DNA from: a virus | IMG/VR virus record: IMGVR_UViG_3300024344_002032 | Span: 23,859-87,858 of that record | Direction: 5' to 3' (one strand) | DNA length: 64,000 nucleotides | Shown here: positions 35,260 to 43,523 of the stretch, one piece after another | Layout: every line of letters begins with the position of its first letter | Numbering within the stretch: the stretch's first letter is position 1 | The notes under the pieces: generated by a model | Told to the model about the DNA's origin: nothing | Databases searched by the model: none | The model's input: only the letters and a program-made list of their open reading frames with translations | Made by a program: the position numbers and the translations under genes

Positions 35260-36316
35260 AAATCCTTTTAATTTTATCTGTAAATTGTTTTATTATTTCC
35301 TCACAGCTGAATAATACCTTTTGATTGTGAATACATTTTTCTTCAACCGATTCACAAATCTTGTGAAGTTCCTCTTGATTCATAGTACCAACTCTTAGTA
35401 TTTCCTTTTTAATAAAAGCATCTCTTTTATCCATATCTTCTATCTCATCGTAAGACTCATCAAATAATTCTGGAAATGTTTCAAACCCATAATCTCTTAA
35501 TTGTTTTAATGCACCAACAGAACACATCATAATAAATGGGTGTCCATGAGCTAATACCTTTGTTGTTTTTTCTGTTAAAAATAATGAATTAGGTGCAACA
35601 GTCCATTTGTTAGATTCTGGTATAAATGAAAAATAGGAACGATTAAAATAATATCCTAAATTATCTGTTTTTGCTGTAGAATTTCTTTGAGTAATATTTT
35701 TTATTATTCCACTATCTTCTAATACTATTGGATCCTTCCATTCATTGTTTCCAATATAACTAATATAATTACTATCCCATAAATTATTATCATTAAAAAA
35801 TTTCTGTAAAGAGTTTCTATGTCGTGAATAGATTCCCATAAGACACATAAAATTTCTGTTAGGGTGTATAGGTCTATCTTTATATTTTATTATTTCATGA
35901 ATATTAGTTAATTTATATTCAAGTGCTCTATGTTGAAATAAACTTGGATGTCCTATTACATTCATTTTATATTTTATATTTTTTTGTTCACACCATTTAT
36001 TATATAATGTTTCAAAGTTACAATCTTCCGTCATCAAAATAACTTTTTTTGCATTTATATTTTCTAATAAAAAATTATGTAATTTTGTAAATGAATCTTC
36101 ACCACTACGATTAAAAATATCACACTCCCAATATTCATTTAAATCTATTAATATAAATGATTTATCCAAACTATCCATTTTATTAATAGCTTCAAGTAAT
36201 TCTTTTTCTTTTACTGGATTATCTTCTAATTCATAATTAAAAGGTCTTTCATCAAAAATAAAAATTTTATCAGTAATCAGTTTTTGTATATTAGAATTAA
36301 AATTATCCAAGTACAT
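35249..36316 (-). CDS. GT-B-like putative glycosyltransferase, paralogue 2 of 5
   Basis: 355 residues, most like the gene directly downstream. It shows FMCLMGIYSRHRNSLQ, LTEKTTKVLAHGHPFIMM, LRDYGFETFPELFDESYD and a VGTMNQEELHK end. The N-terminal half (NAKKVILMTEDCNFETLYNKW) fits a Rossmann-like acceptor domain. Overlaps the SDR gene upstream by 14 bases. Tandem duplication with its neighbour is likely, with clear divergence since. Confidence 0.5.
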   Translation of the reverse strand: MYLDNFNSNIQKLITDKIFIFDERPFNYELEDNPVKEKELLEAINKMDSLDKSFILIDLNEYWECDIFNRSGEDSFTKLHNFLLENINAKKVILMTEDCNFETLYNKWCEQKNIKYKMNVIGHPSLFQHRALEYKLTNIHEIIKYKDRPIHPNRNFMCLMGIYSRHRNSLQKFFNDNNLWDSNYISYIGNNEWKDPIVLEDSGIIKNITQRNSTAKTDNLGYYFNRSYFSFIPESNKWTVAPNSLFLTEKTTKVLAHGHPFIMMCSVGALKQLRDYGFETFPELFDESYDEIEDMDKRDAFIKKEILRVGTMNQEELHKICESVEEKCIHNQKVLFSCEEIIKQFTDKIKRIYDV

Positions 36317-37139
36317 ATTTTTTACCTTTTAAATCTTTACCTATCATCTCTATAATGTATTTAGAAAATTTACTCAATCGAAAACCTTTTTTAAAACAAA
36401 ATGATCCTACATTCAAATTAAATTGTTTATAATAAAATTTACACAACTCTTCACCTAACGATTTAGTAAATTGATATTCATCTACATATATATCATCCTT
36501 TGGCATACAACTAATATAAAATATCTGAGCATATTTGGAATTTTCCCATTTATGTCCTATAAATTCTGTAATTCTTTCGTTATTTCTCCTATCTATATCT
36601 TCTTTATGTTGACCATGAATAGCAAATTCAAGCATATTTTTAGTACTAATAACATTAGCATCAAGTGAATCCATAGGAAACGAAATACCAGTATGTTGAT
36701 ATTCTTTAAAATGATCAACATTTTTAGCTACATCAAGTACATGAGTTAATCCTGCACAATGAATTATTATATCTGGATTTCCAATTTGATAACCATTTGT
36801 ATGATAGTTTTCTGGCTGACCAAGATCACAATCTAATAAATTATCAAAAACTCTACCAGTTCTTCGTCTTACTTTCATACTACCATCTTTATCTTTATGA
36901 TCTGGTCTTCTGTATGGTTTGGCTATATCACAAACTAAATACCTAACACCTAACATTTTTTTTGAATCATCTATTTTTTTACTAGTAGAATAATTGTCAA
37001 GAGAAATAATGTTAAGTTTAACATCTTTCTTTCCATCATATTCATAGTCTGCTTGAAAATTGAGTAATTCTCTAATCACACTTCTCCCAATAACACCTCC
37101 TCCGCCAGTTACTAATACTCTTAAAGAACTATCCTTCAT
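36303..37139 (-). CDS. NAD-dependent SDR, epimerase/dehydratase-like
   Basis: 278 residues. VTGGGGVIGRSVIRELL binds NAD, IIHCAGLTHVLDVAK and EYQFTKSLGEELCKFYY (YxxxK) are in order. The C-terminal substrate domain is short compared with ordinary extended SDRs, and residues about 60-125 hold a charged insertion (PDHKDKDGSMKVRRRTGR). Reaction likely on a nucleotide sugar; specificity unknown. Overlaps its neighbours by 11 and 14 bases. Confidence 0.8.
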   Translation of the reverse strand: MKDSSLRVLVTGGGGVIGRSVIRELLNFQADYEYDGKKDVKLNIISLDNYSTSKKIDDSKKMLGVRYLVCDIAKPYRRPDHKDKDGSMKVRRRTGRVFDNLLDCDLGQPENYHTNGYQIGNPDIIIHCAGLTHVLDVAKNVDHFKEYQHTGISFPMDSLDANVISTKNMLEFAIHGQHKEDIDRRNNERITEFIGHKWENSKYAQIFYISCMPKDDIYVDEYQFTKSLGEELCKFYYKQFNLNVGSFCFKKGFRLSKFSKYIIEMIGKDLKGKKYVLG

Positions 37140-38055
37140 TTGAATACCACTCTATAGTTTCTGTAATTCCATCTTCTAGTGTATAGTTTGGTTTAAACCC
37201 AACCGACTCTGCTCTACTTGTATCCATTTGTCGTCTCATATCACCATTTGGTTTTGTTGTATCATAATCTATTTCTTGTTCAAAATAATTTGCGATTATC
37301 TCTGCAATATCTGAAATTCTTACCTCTTTACCACTACCAAGATTTACTGGTACATTTATTTTATTTTCAACCATGTGTAACATACCACGAGCTACATCTT
37401 TAGAATAAATAAAATCTCTTATAGGTGAACCATCACCCCATACCTCTAATATATCATTGTTGTCGTGATATGCTTTTTTAATTAATGAAGCTATAACAGT
37501 AGATTCATCTCCAAAATTATCGTGAGGTCCATATATGTTAGCAGGTCTAACTATAGATATATTATCATATCCATATGTAGCTCTAATAGCATAACAACTT
37601 AACTCACCCATCCGTTTTATATAAGCTGGAACTTTATCATTCTCACTTGGAACTTTATTCCATACATCATCTTCTTTATAATATTCACTTGGTGGATAAA
37701 CTCCGATTGAACTTGTGTATAAAAACCAATCTGGTTTCCATTGTCCAACTGCCTGTATAACATTAGTATCAAACTGTACCATTGGTAAATAATCTGCAGG
37801 TTTTTCTTTTGCTCTAAGTGGTGAACCTTTAATTCCTGCTAAATGATAAACATGATCATAATCTGCAATTATACTTGTATTGGTTTTAAATGTCATATCA
37901 CAAGGTTCATAATCAACATTATCTGGCAAATCTTGTGGTATCTTAAAACCAACATCTGCAACACAAACCTCATCGTAAACCTTAGAACACAACTCTGTAA
38001 GTTGTCTTCCAACCATTCCTCTTCCACCTATTATGAGTGCAGTTTTATTTATCAT
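37129..38055 (-). CDS. NAD-dependent SDR, epimerase-like, catalytic Tyr displaced
   Basis: 308 residues from ATG at 38055 (MINKTALIIGGRGMVGRQL), with GGAG 9 nt upstream; an ATG at 38070 is also in frame. DHVYHLAGIKGSP and RPANIYGPHDNFGDE are SDR motifs and the end fits GDP-fucose synthase-like enzymes. YxxxK is read PAYIK: the residue four before the lysine is Pro and a Tyr sits two before it. The paralogue at 26493-27401 has a similar change (VGWMK), so this may mark a distinct subgroup. Confidence 0.84.
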   Translation of the reverse strand: MINKTALIIGGRGMVGRQLTELCSKVYDEVCVADVGFKIPQDLPDNVDYEPCDMTFKTNTSIIADYDHVYHLAGIKGSPLRAKEKPADYLPMVQFDTNVIQAVGQWKPDWFLYTSSIGVYPPSEYYKEDDVWNKVPSENDKVPAYIKRMGELSCYAIRATYGYDNISIVRPANIYGPHDNFGDESTVIASLIKKAYHDNNDILEVWGDGSPIRDFIYSKDVARGMLHMVENKINVPVNLGSGKEVRISDIAEIIANYFEQEIDYDTTKPNGDMRRQMDTSRAESVGFKPNYTLEDGITETIEWYSNEG

Positions 38056-38575
38056 TATAATAGTCTCCATACTCTATCAATAAAGTTGACCTATCAGCAT
38101 TATATGCATTTTCAAATTCTCTAAATATATCATCTGGCTCTTCTAATAACACTACGTCTACTTCATGTAACATTGATTTAAAACTCATAGTATAATCTTG
38201 TGTATGTTGAACACCACCATTAAGTGGATTCTTAGAACCAATTGAAGTTCTCATAATAACTTTAGGTTTAAATGTACCCTCTGTCATATGTTGCATTTTA
38301 TCTAAGTGGTTTACCAAACTATCCATACACCTTAACATAAAATCAAATCGTGGAAAACAACAAATAGGAACTAAACCATTCATAGCCATTCCTGTACACA
38401 TACCCATTTGAACTTCTTCAAATACTGGTACTTCAATCCTTTTATCAATATCTATTGTTTTTAAAGTATTGTATATTGCATTACCACTATAAGCAACTGA
38501 TTGTCCGATAAAAGTTGTATCTTCTTTTTTAGCCAACCACTCCATACTTCTTATTAGTTCATCTTTATACTTCAT
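38045..38575 (-). CDS. Thiamine-diphosphate enzyme, beta-like (Pyr) subunit, minimal
   Basis: 176 residues from the ATG at 38575, whose A is shared with the stop of the alpha-like gene (TAATG). It matches the pyrimidine-binding domain of pyruvate-dehydrogenase E1 beta/transketolase: FIGQSVAYSGNAIYNTL, RIEVPVFEEVQMGMCTGMAM with the conserved Glu that activates thiamine diphosphate, and IMRTSIGSKNPLNGG. The transketolase C-terminal domain is missing. Works with the neighbour as one enzyme. Confidence 0.8.
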   Translation of the reverse strand: MKYKDELIRSMEWLAKKEDTTFIGQSVAYSGNAIYNTLKTIDIDKRIEVPVFEEVQMGMCTGMAMNGLVPICCFPRFDFMLRCMDSLVNHLDKMQHMTEGTFKPKVIMRTSIGSKNPLNGGVQHTQDYTMSFKSMLHEVDVVLLEEPDDIFREFENAYNADRSTLLIEYGDYYNDK

Positions 38576-39159
38576 TAGAATAACACCCAATTTCCTGTTC
38601 CATGATGTGGGTAATCACTTTTATATTCATAGTGATATACATCTGCTGGTACTGTTTGCTTTCCACCCCAAGTTTCATCAACTGGAGTATTAGTGGAAAG
38701 ATTATTATCTTCAATTACAAACTCTAAAGGTAAGTTAAAGTTTCTGGCATATTTATATGTCTCATAAAACAATCCTGTTTCAAAAGTCATATCACCCACA
38801 AAACACCAAACCTTATTCTCCTCACCTTTCATTTTAATTGACATAGCAGTTCCAAGAGCTATCGGTAATATTCCACCAACAATAGATGATGAATAGAATT
38901 TTGGTTTATCTGAATATACACTCATACTCTTACCACGAACAATCATATCCATAAGTGTATCTCTTGGAATACCATGCAGTAATGCATGATAATGATTTCT
39001 CCAACTACAAAATACCCAATCATCTTTATCAATGTTTTTAAATATTTCAATTAATGGTTCTTCATTATTAGAACTTAAATGAACTGGTGCTTTAATCTCA
39101 CCAGCTTCATATCTCTCTTTAACTTCTGTTTCAAAGTCTATTAAATATTGTTTATCCAT
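38575..39159 (-). CDS. Thiamine-diphosphate enzyme, alpha-like (PP) subunit, minimal
   Basis: 194 residues. The thiamine-diphosphate motif GDMTFETGLFYETYKYARNF and EDNNLSTNTP is clear, and HYHALLHGIPRDTLMDM and SSIVGGILPIALGTAMS fit E1-alpha/transketolase-type subunits, though this form is only about half to two-thirds the usual length. Together with the next gene it should form a heteromeric lyase, decarboxylase or ketol transferase, perhaps building a branched or higher-carbon sugar. Overlaps the SGNH gene upstream by 19 bases. Confidence 0.8.
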   Translation of the reverse strand: MDKQYLIDFETEVKERYEAGEIKAPVHLSSNNEEPLIEIFKNIDKDDWVFCSWRNHYHALLHGIPRDTLMDMIVRGKSMSVYSDKPKFYSSSIVGGILPIALGTAMSIKMKGEENKVWCFVGDMTFETGLFYETYKYARNFNLPLEFVIEDNNLSTNTPVDETWGGKQTVPADVYHYEYKSDYPHHGTGNWVLF

Positions 39160-40028
39160 TTTGACACTACCTCTTTTGCAAATTTGTTATGTGCTATATT
39201 AGATGGATGTTCATCTACTGCTGATCCATCTCTATTTTTTCTATCTCCTGTAATATATCTTTCTTCAAATGGTAGATTATCTACACTCCATTCTGTTATA
39301 CCACCTAATTTTTTGTGAAACCAAAAATTATCCCAATCTATCATTTTCCACAGGTGTCTTATTTCGATAGGATATCTTGGTATCTTTGGTAATTGATAAA
39401 ATATATTCCAACCACCAAACATTTTGTATTTAATATCTTTAGATTTAAAATACCATTGTAGTCTTAAAATATGTTCTAAAGTTTTTGTTACAGAAAATAC
39501 TTCATTACTATAATATTTGTAATGATACTTTGACATCGATTCTTTAGCATAACTATGCTTTAACCACATCATATTTTTATTAATTCTTGTAACTGCTTCC
39601 CAATTTATATTACCCTCACCCGTACCTCCGCCATCTAATGCTGGTATAAAGTGTGTAAGTAAATTTTTATCTGTTTTACTACTAGCGTCAATTATATCTA
39701 CTAAAAATTCTTCTCTTTCAGGTGCAGTTAATTGAACACAAACATAATCAACTTTTAAATTTAATTCTAATAATTGTTCTACTTTATAAATTACTGCTCT
39801 TGATATGTAACCATTACCTGCTCCTGGTAAAGCAGTATTATATACTTTAGATTTTGGAATGATATCTTCTAAATGTAATGCCCAACTTTTATAACCACTC
39901 TCAGGTTGATAATCATCAAGATTATCCTGCATACCATGAGAAGCATAATCTATACAATTTCTTGTTTCAGTAAAACTACATCCAGCTGTAACTATATTTT
40001 TCTTAACTCCTTTATATCTGATACTCAT
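39141..40028 (-). CDS. SGNH/GDSL-like hydrolase
   Basis: 295 residues. VTAGCSFTETRNCIDYA holds the block I serine, NTALPGAGNGYISRAV the Gly/Asn region and AVDEHPSNIAHNKFAKEVV the Asp-x-x-His pair. Architecture parallels the SGNH-like gene at 23173-24024 but sequences have diverged. Possible esterase or acyl-transfer role on glycan; no signal peptide, so cytoplasmic or virion-associated. The ATG overlaps the cupin gene stop by ATGA. Confidence 0.72.
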   Translation of the reverse strand: MSIRYKGVKKNIVTAGCSFTETRNCIDYASHGMQDNLDDYQPESGYKSWALHLEDIIPKSKVYNTALPGAGNGYISRAVIYKVEQLLELNLKVDYVCVQLTAPEREEFLVDIIDASSKTDKNLLTHFIPALDGGGTGEGNINWEAVTRINKNMMWLKHSYAKESMSKYHYKYYSNEVFSVTKTLEHILRLQWYFKSKDIKYKMFGGWNIFYQLPKIPRYPIEIRHLWKMIDWDNFWFHKKLGGITEWSVDNLPFEERYITGDRKNRDGSAVDEHPSNIAHNKFAKEVVSKWINNI

Positions 40029-40543
40029 CTATCTCTCGCACTCAATATTGGTTTAACTCCAGTAGGCCAATCAATACCCAATCTAACATCATTCCATTTC
40101 AATGTCTCTTGTCCATCAATATCAACATAATCTTCTGGATAAGATTGTGTATAATGAAACAAACATTCATCACTTAGACAGAGATGTCCATTAGCAAAAC
40201 CTGGTGGTACTAAAACACTCAAATGATTTCTATCTGTAATTGTAAAGCTATCCCATTTTAAATAATTGACTGAATCGGGACGATTGTCCACTACGACTAA
40301 ATATATTTCTCCCCACACACAACTGATATATTTCCAAGTAACACCATCTGTGTGTAATCCACGTAATACATCTTTTCTAGAACGGGTAAATTTAGATATT
40401 TTCCATATATTATTTTTTGGTAAAAGATTACGACCTTTTTCCCAAAACGTCCACATTTCACCACGATAATCGTGAAATGGTTTTGGTTGAAGTAATTTCA
40501 CCTCAGGAAGTATTTCTGATCCTGTAACTTTAGTTTTAAACAT
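40025..40543 (-). CDS. RmlC-like cupin sugar epimerase/isomerase
   Basis: 172 residues from ATG at 40543. FHDYRGEMWTFWEKGRN, VLRGLHTDGVTWKYISCVWG and VPPGFANGHLCLSD are the dTDP-4-keto-6-deoxyglucose 3,5-epimerase (RmlC) motifs in order, including the His of RGLH. The exact sugar is unknown. In-frame upstream ATG at 40570 would add MPPELEAFF, encoded by the leader hairpin, and is unlikely because GGAGG sits ideally 7 nt before 40543. This is the only gene in the block with a long structured leader, so it may be separately controlled. Confidence 0.85.
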   Translation of the reverse strand: MFKTKVTGSEILPEVKLLQPKPFHDYRGEMWTFWEKGRNLLPKNNIWKISKFTRSRKDVLRGLHTDGVTWKYISCVWGEIYLVVVDNRPDSVNYLKWDSFTITDRNHLSVLVPPGFANGHLCLSDECLFHYTQSYPEDYVDIDGQETLKWNDVRLGIDWPTGVKPILSARDR

Positions 40544-40568
40544 AAAAAAAGCCTCCAATTCAGGAGGC
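40544..40568 (-). terminator. Rho-independent terminator / ribosome-site hairpin before the cupin gene
   Basis: Six GC-rich base pairs (GCCTCC/GGAGGC), a 6-nt loop (TGAATT) and seven T on the minus strand, ending directly at the ATG. Could end transcription or hide the GGAGG site; both would repress the cupin gene. Confidence 0.65.
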
Positions 40569-40663
40569 ATCAACTAATTTGATGCCACTCTTGTTTTATA
40601 GTCATTTGTGTAGAGAGTTTGGACTTTCAAGTTTTCACTTGGGTTAGCTCTACCCGACTCATA
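40544..40663 (-). promoter_or_regulatory. Riboswitch-like structured leader with competing hairpins and terminator
   Basis: Minus-strand leader of the cupin gene. Upstream part: GTAGAG (40653-40648) pairs with CTCTAC (40615-40610), enclosing a CAAGT-GAAA-ACTTG hairpin (40641-40628). Then GGCATCAA (40586-40579) pairs perfectly with TTGATGCC (40573-40666 counted downward as 40573-40566). Its last three bases also form the start of a second hairpin, GCCTCC (40568-40563)/GGAGGC (40556-40551), followed by T7. The second hairpin contains the GGAGG ribosome site. The two hairpins exclude each other, as in attenuators and riboswitches. Known ligand class not recognised. Confidence 0.6.
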
Positions 40664-40671
40664 TATAAATA
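40664..40671 (-). promoter_or_regulatory. TATTTATA promoter-like element before the structured leader
   Basis: Minus-strand TATTTATATATGA just after the stop of the upstream gene and immediately before the structured leader, where a -10 element would place transcription start at the leader's first stem. Confidence 0.4.
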
Positions 40672-40674
40672 TCA

Positions 40675-41973
40675 TTATTGCGTTAAAAAATACAGTTTAT
40701 TATACAAATCTGTAAATGGATTAGGATTATATTCTAAAATTCGTCTCCAATTATGTAATAGTACTTCATCCATACTATAATACCATTTATGTATCTCTTG
40801 TTTACTCATATTACACAATCTTTTAATTTCATCTACTATCATCAACATTCTTTTTTCACAATCTTTTTCTTTATCATATGATTCATCAATCCAGGGAGAA
40901 AAAGATTTAAATCCTAATCTTCTTAAACTATCCAATGAGTTTGGTGGACCTATCCAAATAAACGGATGAAACTGCCCAAGTGGTTTCCAAAACTTTTCAT
41001 CAGGATGAAACCAGGGTGTATCAAAACTTGTAGAAGTAACTAAAGAAAAATATGCATCATTATAAGTTTTAGGATAAATTCCTTTCCAAGAAGATATATA
41101 ACCATCAACCAAAATATCACTTGGAATATCTATTATCATTGGTGATTTTTCTTTTACCTTTTCCCAATATGGTTTAATTTCTTCTTTTAATTTATCTGAA
41201 TATATTGGTGTTTTCCAATTTCTCGAAGATGGTTTCCAGTCATCTCCATCTTCTGTATTTATTCTATCTATCGATCCTAAACTAACTAAACCTTTATCTA
41301 ATAAATTTTCTTTTAATAAAAAAGATATCAATACCGTTCTATGTAATTTTGGTGATCTATTATAACATAAAAAATAGTTATTTCTTATTTTTTCATAATC
41401 AAGATTTTCTAATTTATTAATTCTACAATCAGATGTTGCGTGTTTATAATCTTGTCGATAAACTGTAGATACGTGGTTGTAATAATAATCTATACTAAAA
41501 ATATTATCTGTTTGTTTTATATTTGGATTATTAGTTAAAAACATAAAATTGTTTTCGGAAATAGAATTATCATTACAAAATTTATTAACATCTTTATAAA
41601 AGTCTTTATGATTATCTCCCTCATGAATATAAGATATACACAATATAGCATTACCATTTTGAATATCTTTAAATACATCTTTATTAATAAGTTCTAGTAA
41701 AGATTCGAATAAATCAGTATGTACACTTTGTGGTTCTACCACATAAATGTATTTTTTACTTCTATCATTAGTTAATACTATTTTAAATTCACTTTGATAG
41801 TTTTTATAATTTTGTTCACCAACTGCTTTTGTTATTAAAAAACCAAAATGACTAAATGTAAATCCTTTATTATTCGGTGTACAATTTGGAATTAAATTTA
41901 ATTCTTCAGCTGATTGATTTTTCCAAACTATATCTTTAGATAAACAATCGTAATATAACCTTATTTCTTTCAC
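40675..41973 (-). CDS. GT-B-like putative glycosyltransferase, paralogue 3 of 5
   Basis: 432 residues. Shared motifs: YFLCYNRSPKLHRTVLIS, PDEKFWKPLGQFHPFIWI, LRRLGFKSFSPWIDESYD and RLCNMSKQEIHKWYYS. In this member the SEK lysine motif is DEK. The N-terminal region differs from the larger paralogues. It is coupled by ATGA to paralogue 4. Last gene of the transcript before the terminator/leader of the cupin gene. Confidence 0.5.
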   Translation of the reverse strand: MKEIRLYYDCLSKDIVWKNQSAEELNLIPNCTPNNKGFTFSHFGFLITKAVGEQNYKNYQSEFKIVLTNDRSKKYIYVVEPQSVHTDLFESLLELINKDVFKDIQNGNAILCISYIHEGDNHKDFYKDVNKFCNDNSISENNFMFLTNNPNIKQTDNIFSIDYYYNHVSTVYRQDYKHATSDCRINKLENLDYEKIRNNYFLCYNRSPKLHRTVLISFLLKENLLDKGLVSLGSIDRINTEDGDDWKPSSRNWKTPIYSDKLKEEIKPYWEKVKEKSPMIIDIPSDILVDGYISSWKGIYPKTYNDAYFSLVTSTSFDTPWFHPDEKFWKPLGQFHPFIWIGPPNSLDSLRRLGFKSFSPWIDESYDKEKDCEKRMLMIVDEIKRLCNMSKQEIHKWYYSMDEVLLHNWRRILEYNPNPFTDLYNKLYFLTQ

Positions 41974-43523
41974 TTAACTACTTTTTCATAAACTTTTAAA
42001 AATTGTAAACCACTTTTTTGTAAATGCGTATTTGTCATAAAATGATTATAATTATGAATCAATGTATCTGATTGTTCTCCATACCAATCTAATAATTCAT
42101 TAATTGACATATCACATAACCTTTGCATTTCTTTTAATAAAAGAGTAGTTCTTTTTTCAGGAATATATTCTGTATCATAATACTCATCTATAAAAGGTTC
42201 AAAAGTTTTATAACCATTTTTTCTAAGATATTTCATTGTATCTGGATTTGTCCATGTTAGAAAAGGATGAAAATTAAGTATACACTTATAAATTTTCTCT
42301 GAATAAAATACCATATTTGTAGAATAATGCCAAGTTTCATATACATAAGAAAACATTGTATTCTTATATATTTCACTATCCCAATGATGGAATGAATCAA
42401 GAGTATCAAAATGTTTTTTATCAACTGTTAAAGGAAGTTTAAGTAAAAAATCTTTTACATTTTTTGCAGAACGTACTTTATAAAGAAATTTACTTCTACC
42501 TAAATCTGTTAATTCTGGTTTAAGTCTTGTTTGATACTCATCTACTATATCTGCTAATCGTGGGAAATCTTTTAATGTTTTATTAAATTCATAATCATCC
42601 AAACTAGCACAATCACTAAAAGTTACCTCACCCTCATTAGCCATTTCAATTTTACTTCTATCTAAATCTTTAAAGACAGAACGGATATCCCATTTAGCAA
42701 GAATAGCTGACACAGAACCTTTTTCTAATAAATTAAAATAATTAAGTGCCATATGATGAAATACTCTTGGCATCTTCCATCTTCTCATCAAACAAAGATA
42801 GTGTTTTAACTTATCTATATTTTTAAATTTATAATTAAAGTTATCTTCAAATGTATCTTCTAAATGTGAATAATCTGATGATATTGCTCTTTCACACCAA
42901 TCTAATAATATCCAATTAACTGGAGTCTTATTATTTTCTTCACACCATTTTTTATAATTTTCAGGATCTTTATGATTAGCACTTAATATAACAATTTTAT
43001 CGACAGGAAAATTTTCTTCTTCAGCACGTTTATGAATAGTTTCTGCAATATGTGGATTGTCTCCCATATCAATTCTACTTAACCAATCACTACCATCCAT
43101 TGGAAATCCCTCAAATGACATATCAATAGTTACTAATACCTTACCATCTCTAATATGTTGTTTTGTATGTTCTTTAATATTATGAAACAAAGTACCTCTT
43201 TCATTTTCACCACCACACCAAAGTCTTGGCCCTCCGTTTGTAGCTATCAAATATACAAATGATTCACCATCTTTTATAAAATCTGTAGTATCCTTATGGG
43301 TTAAATCATATCTAATAGATAAATGTCTACTTAATATATTAACAATATTGTGCCAAGCGTTTGTTGGCTGATAGTTTGAATCAAATAGTGGAAGTGTGTC
43401 TGAATCATTTGGGTATGTTCCATCAGGAGAAAAACCACTAAAGTCTTTCTGTATAACTTTTTTTATTTCTGGTTCTTGAGAATAATTGTAATAATCCCAA
43501 CCGAATTTAATAGTCTTGTTCAT
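41970..43523 (-). CDS. GT-B-like putative glycosyltransferase, paralogue 4 of 5
   Basis: 517 residues. Starts with FGWDYYNYSQEPEIKKVI and a NDSDTLPLFDSNYQPT region shared only with paralogue 5, then ATDMSFEG-like VTIDMSFEGFPMDGSDW, YLCLMRRWKMPRVFHHM, YSEKIYKCILNFHPFLTW, IDEYYDTEYIPEKR and RLCDMSINELLDWYGE. It is coupled by ATGA overlaps on both sides. A nucleotide-sugar transferase is the best guess; no catalytic residue can be named. Confidence 0.5.
   Translation of the reverse strand: MNKTIKFGWDYYNYSQEPEIKKVIQKDFSGFSPDGTYPNDSDTLPLFDSNYQPTNAWHNIVNILSRHLSIRYDLTHKDTTDFIKDGESFVYLIATNGGPRLWCGGENERGTLFHNIKEHTKQHIRDGKVLVTIDMSFEGFPMDGSDWLSRIDMGDNPHIAETIHKRAEEENFPVDKIVILSANHKDPENYKKWCEENNKTPVNWILLDWCERAISSDYSHLEDTFEDNFNYKFKNIDKLKHYLCLMRRWKMPRVFHHMALNYFNLLEKGSVSAILAKWDIRSVFKDLDRSKIEMANEGEVTFSDCASLDDYEFNKTLKDFPRLADIVDEYQTRLKPELTDLGRSKFLYKVRSAKNVKDFLLKLPLTVDKKHFDTLDSFHHWDSEIYKNTMFSYVYETWHYSTNMVFYSEKIYKCILNFHPFLTWTNPDTMKYLRKNGYKTFEPFIDEYYDTEYIPEKRTTLLLKEMQRLCDMSINELLDWYGEQSDTLIHNYNHFMTNTHLQKSGLQFLKVYEKVVK

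Noticed and set aside
40589-40660. tRNA-like stretch in the cupin gene leader (GGTAGAGC-like)
   Set aside because: No T-arm or acceptor stem and no CCA end can be folded; the pairs fit a riboswitch-like leader better.
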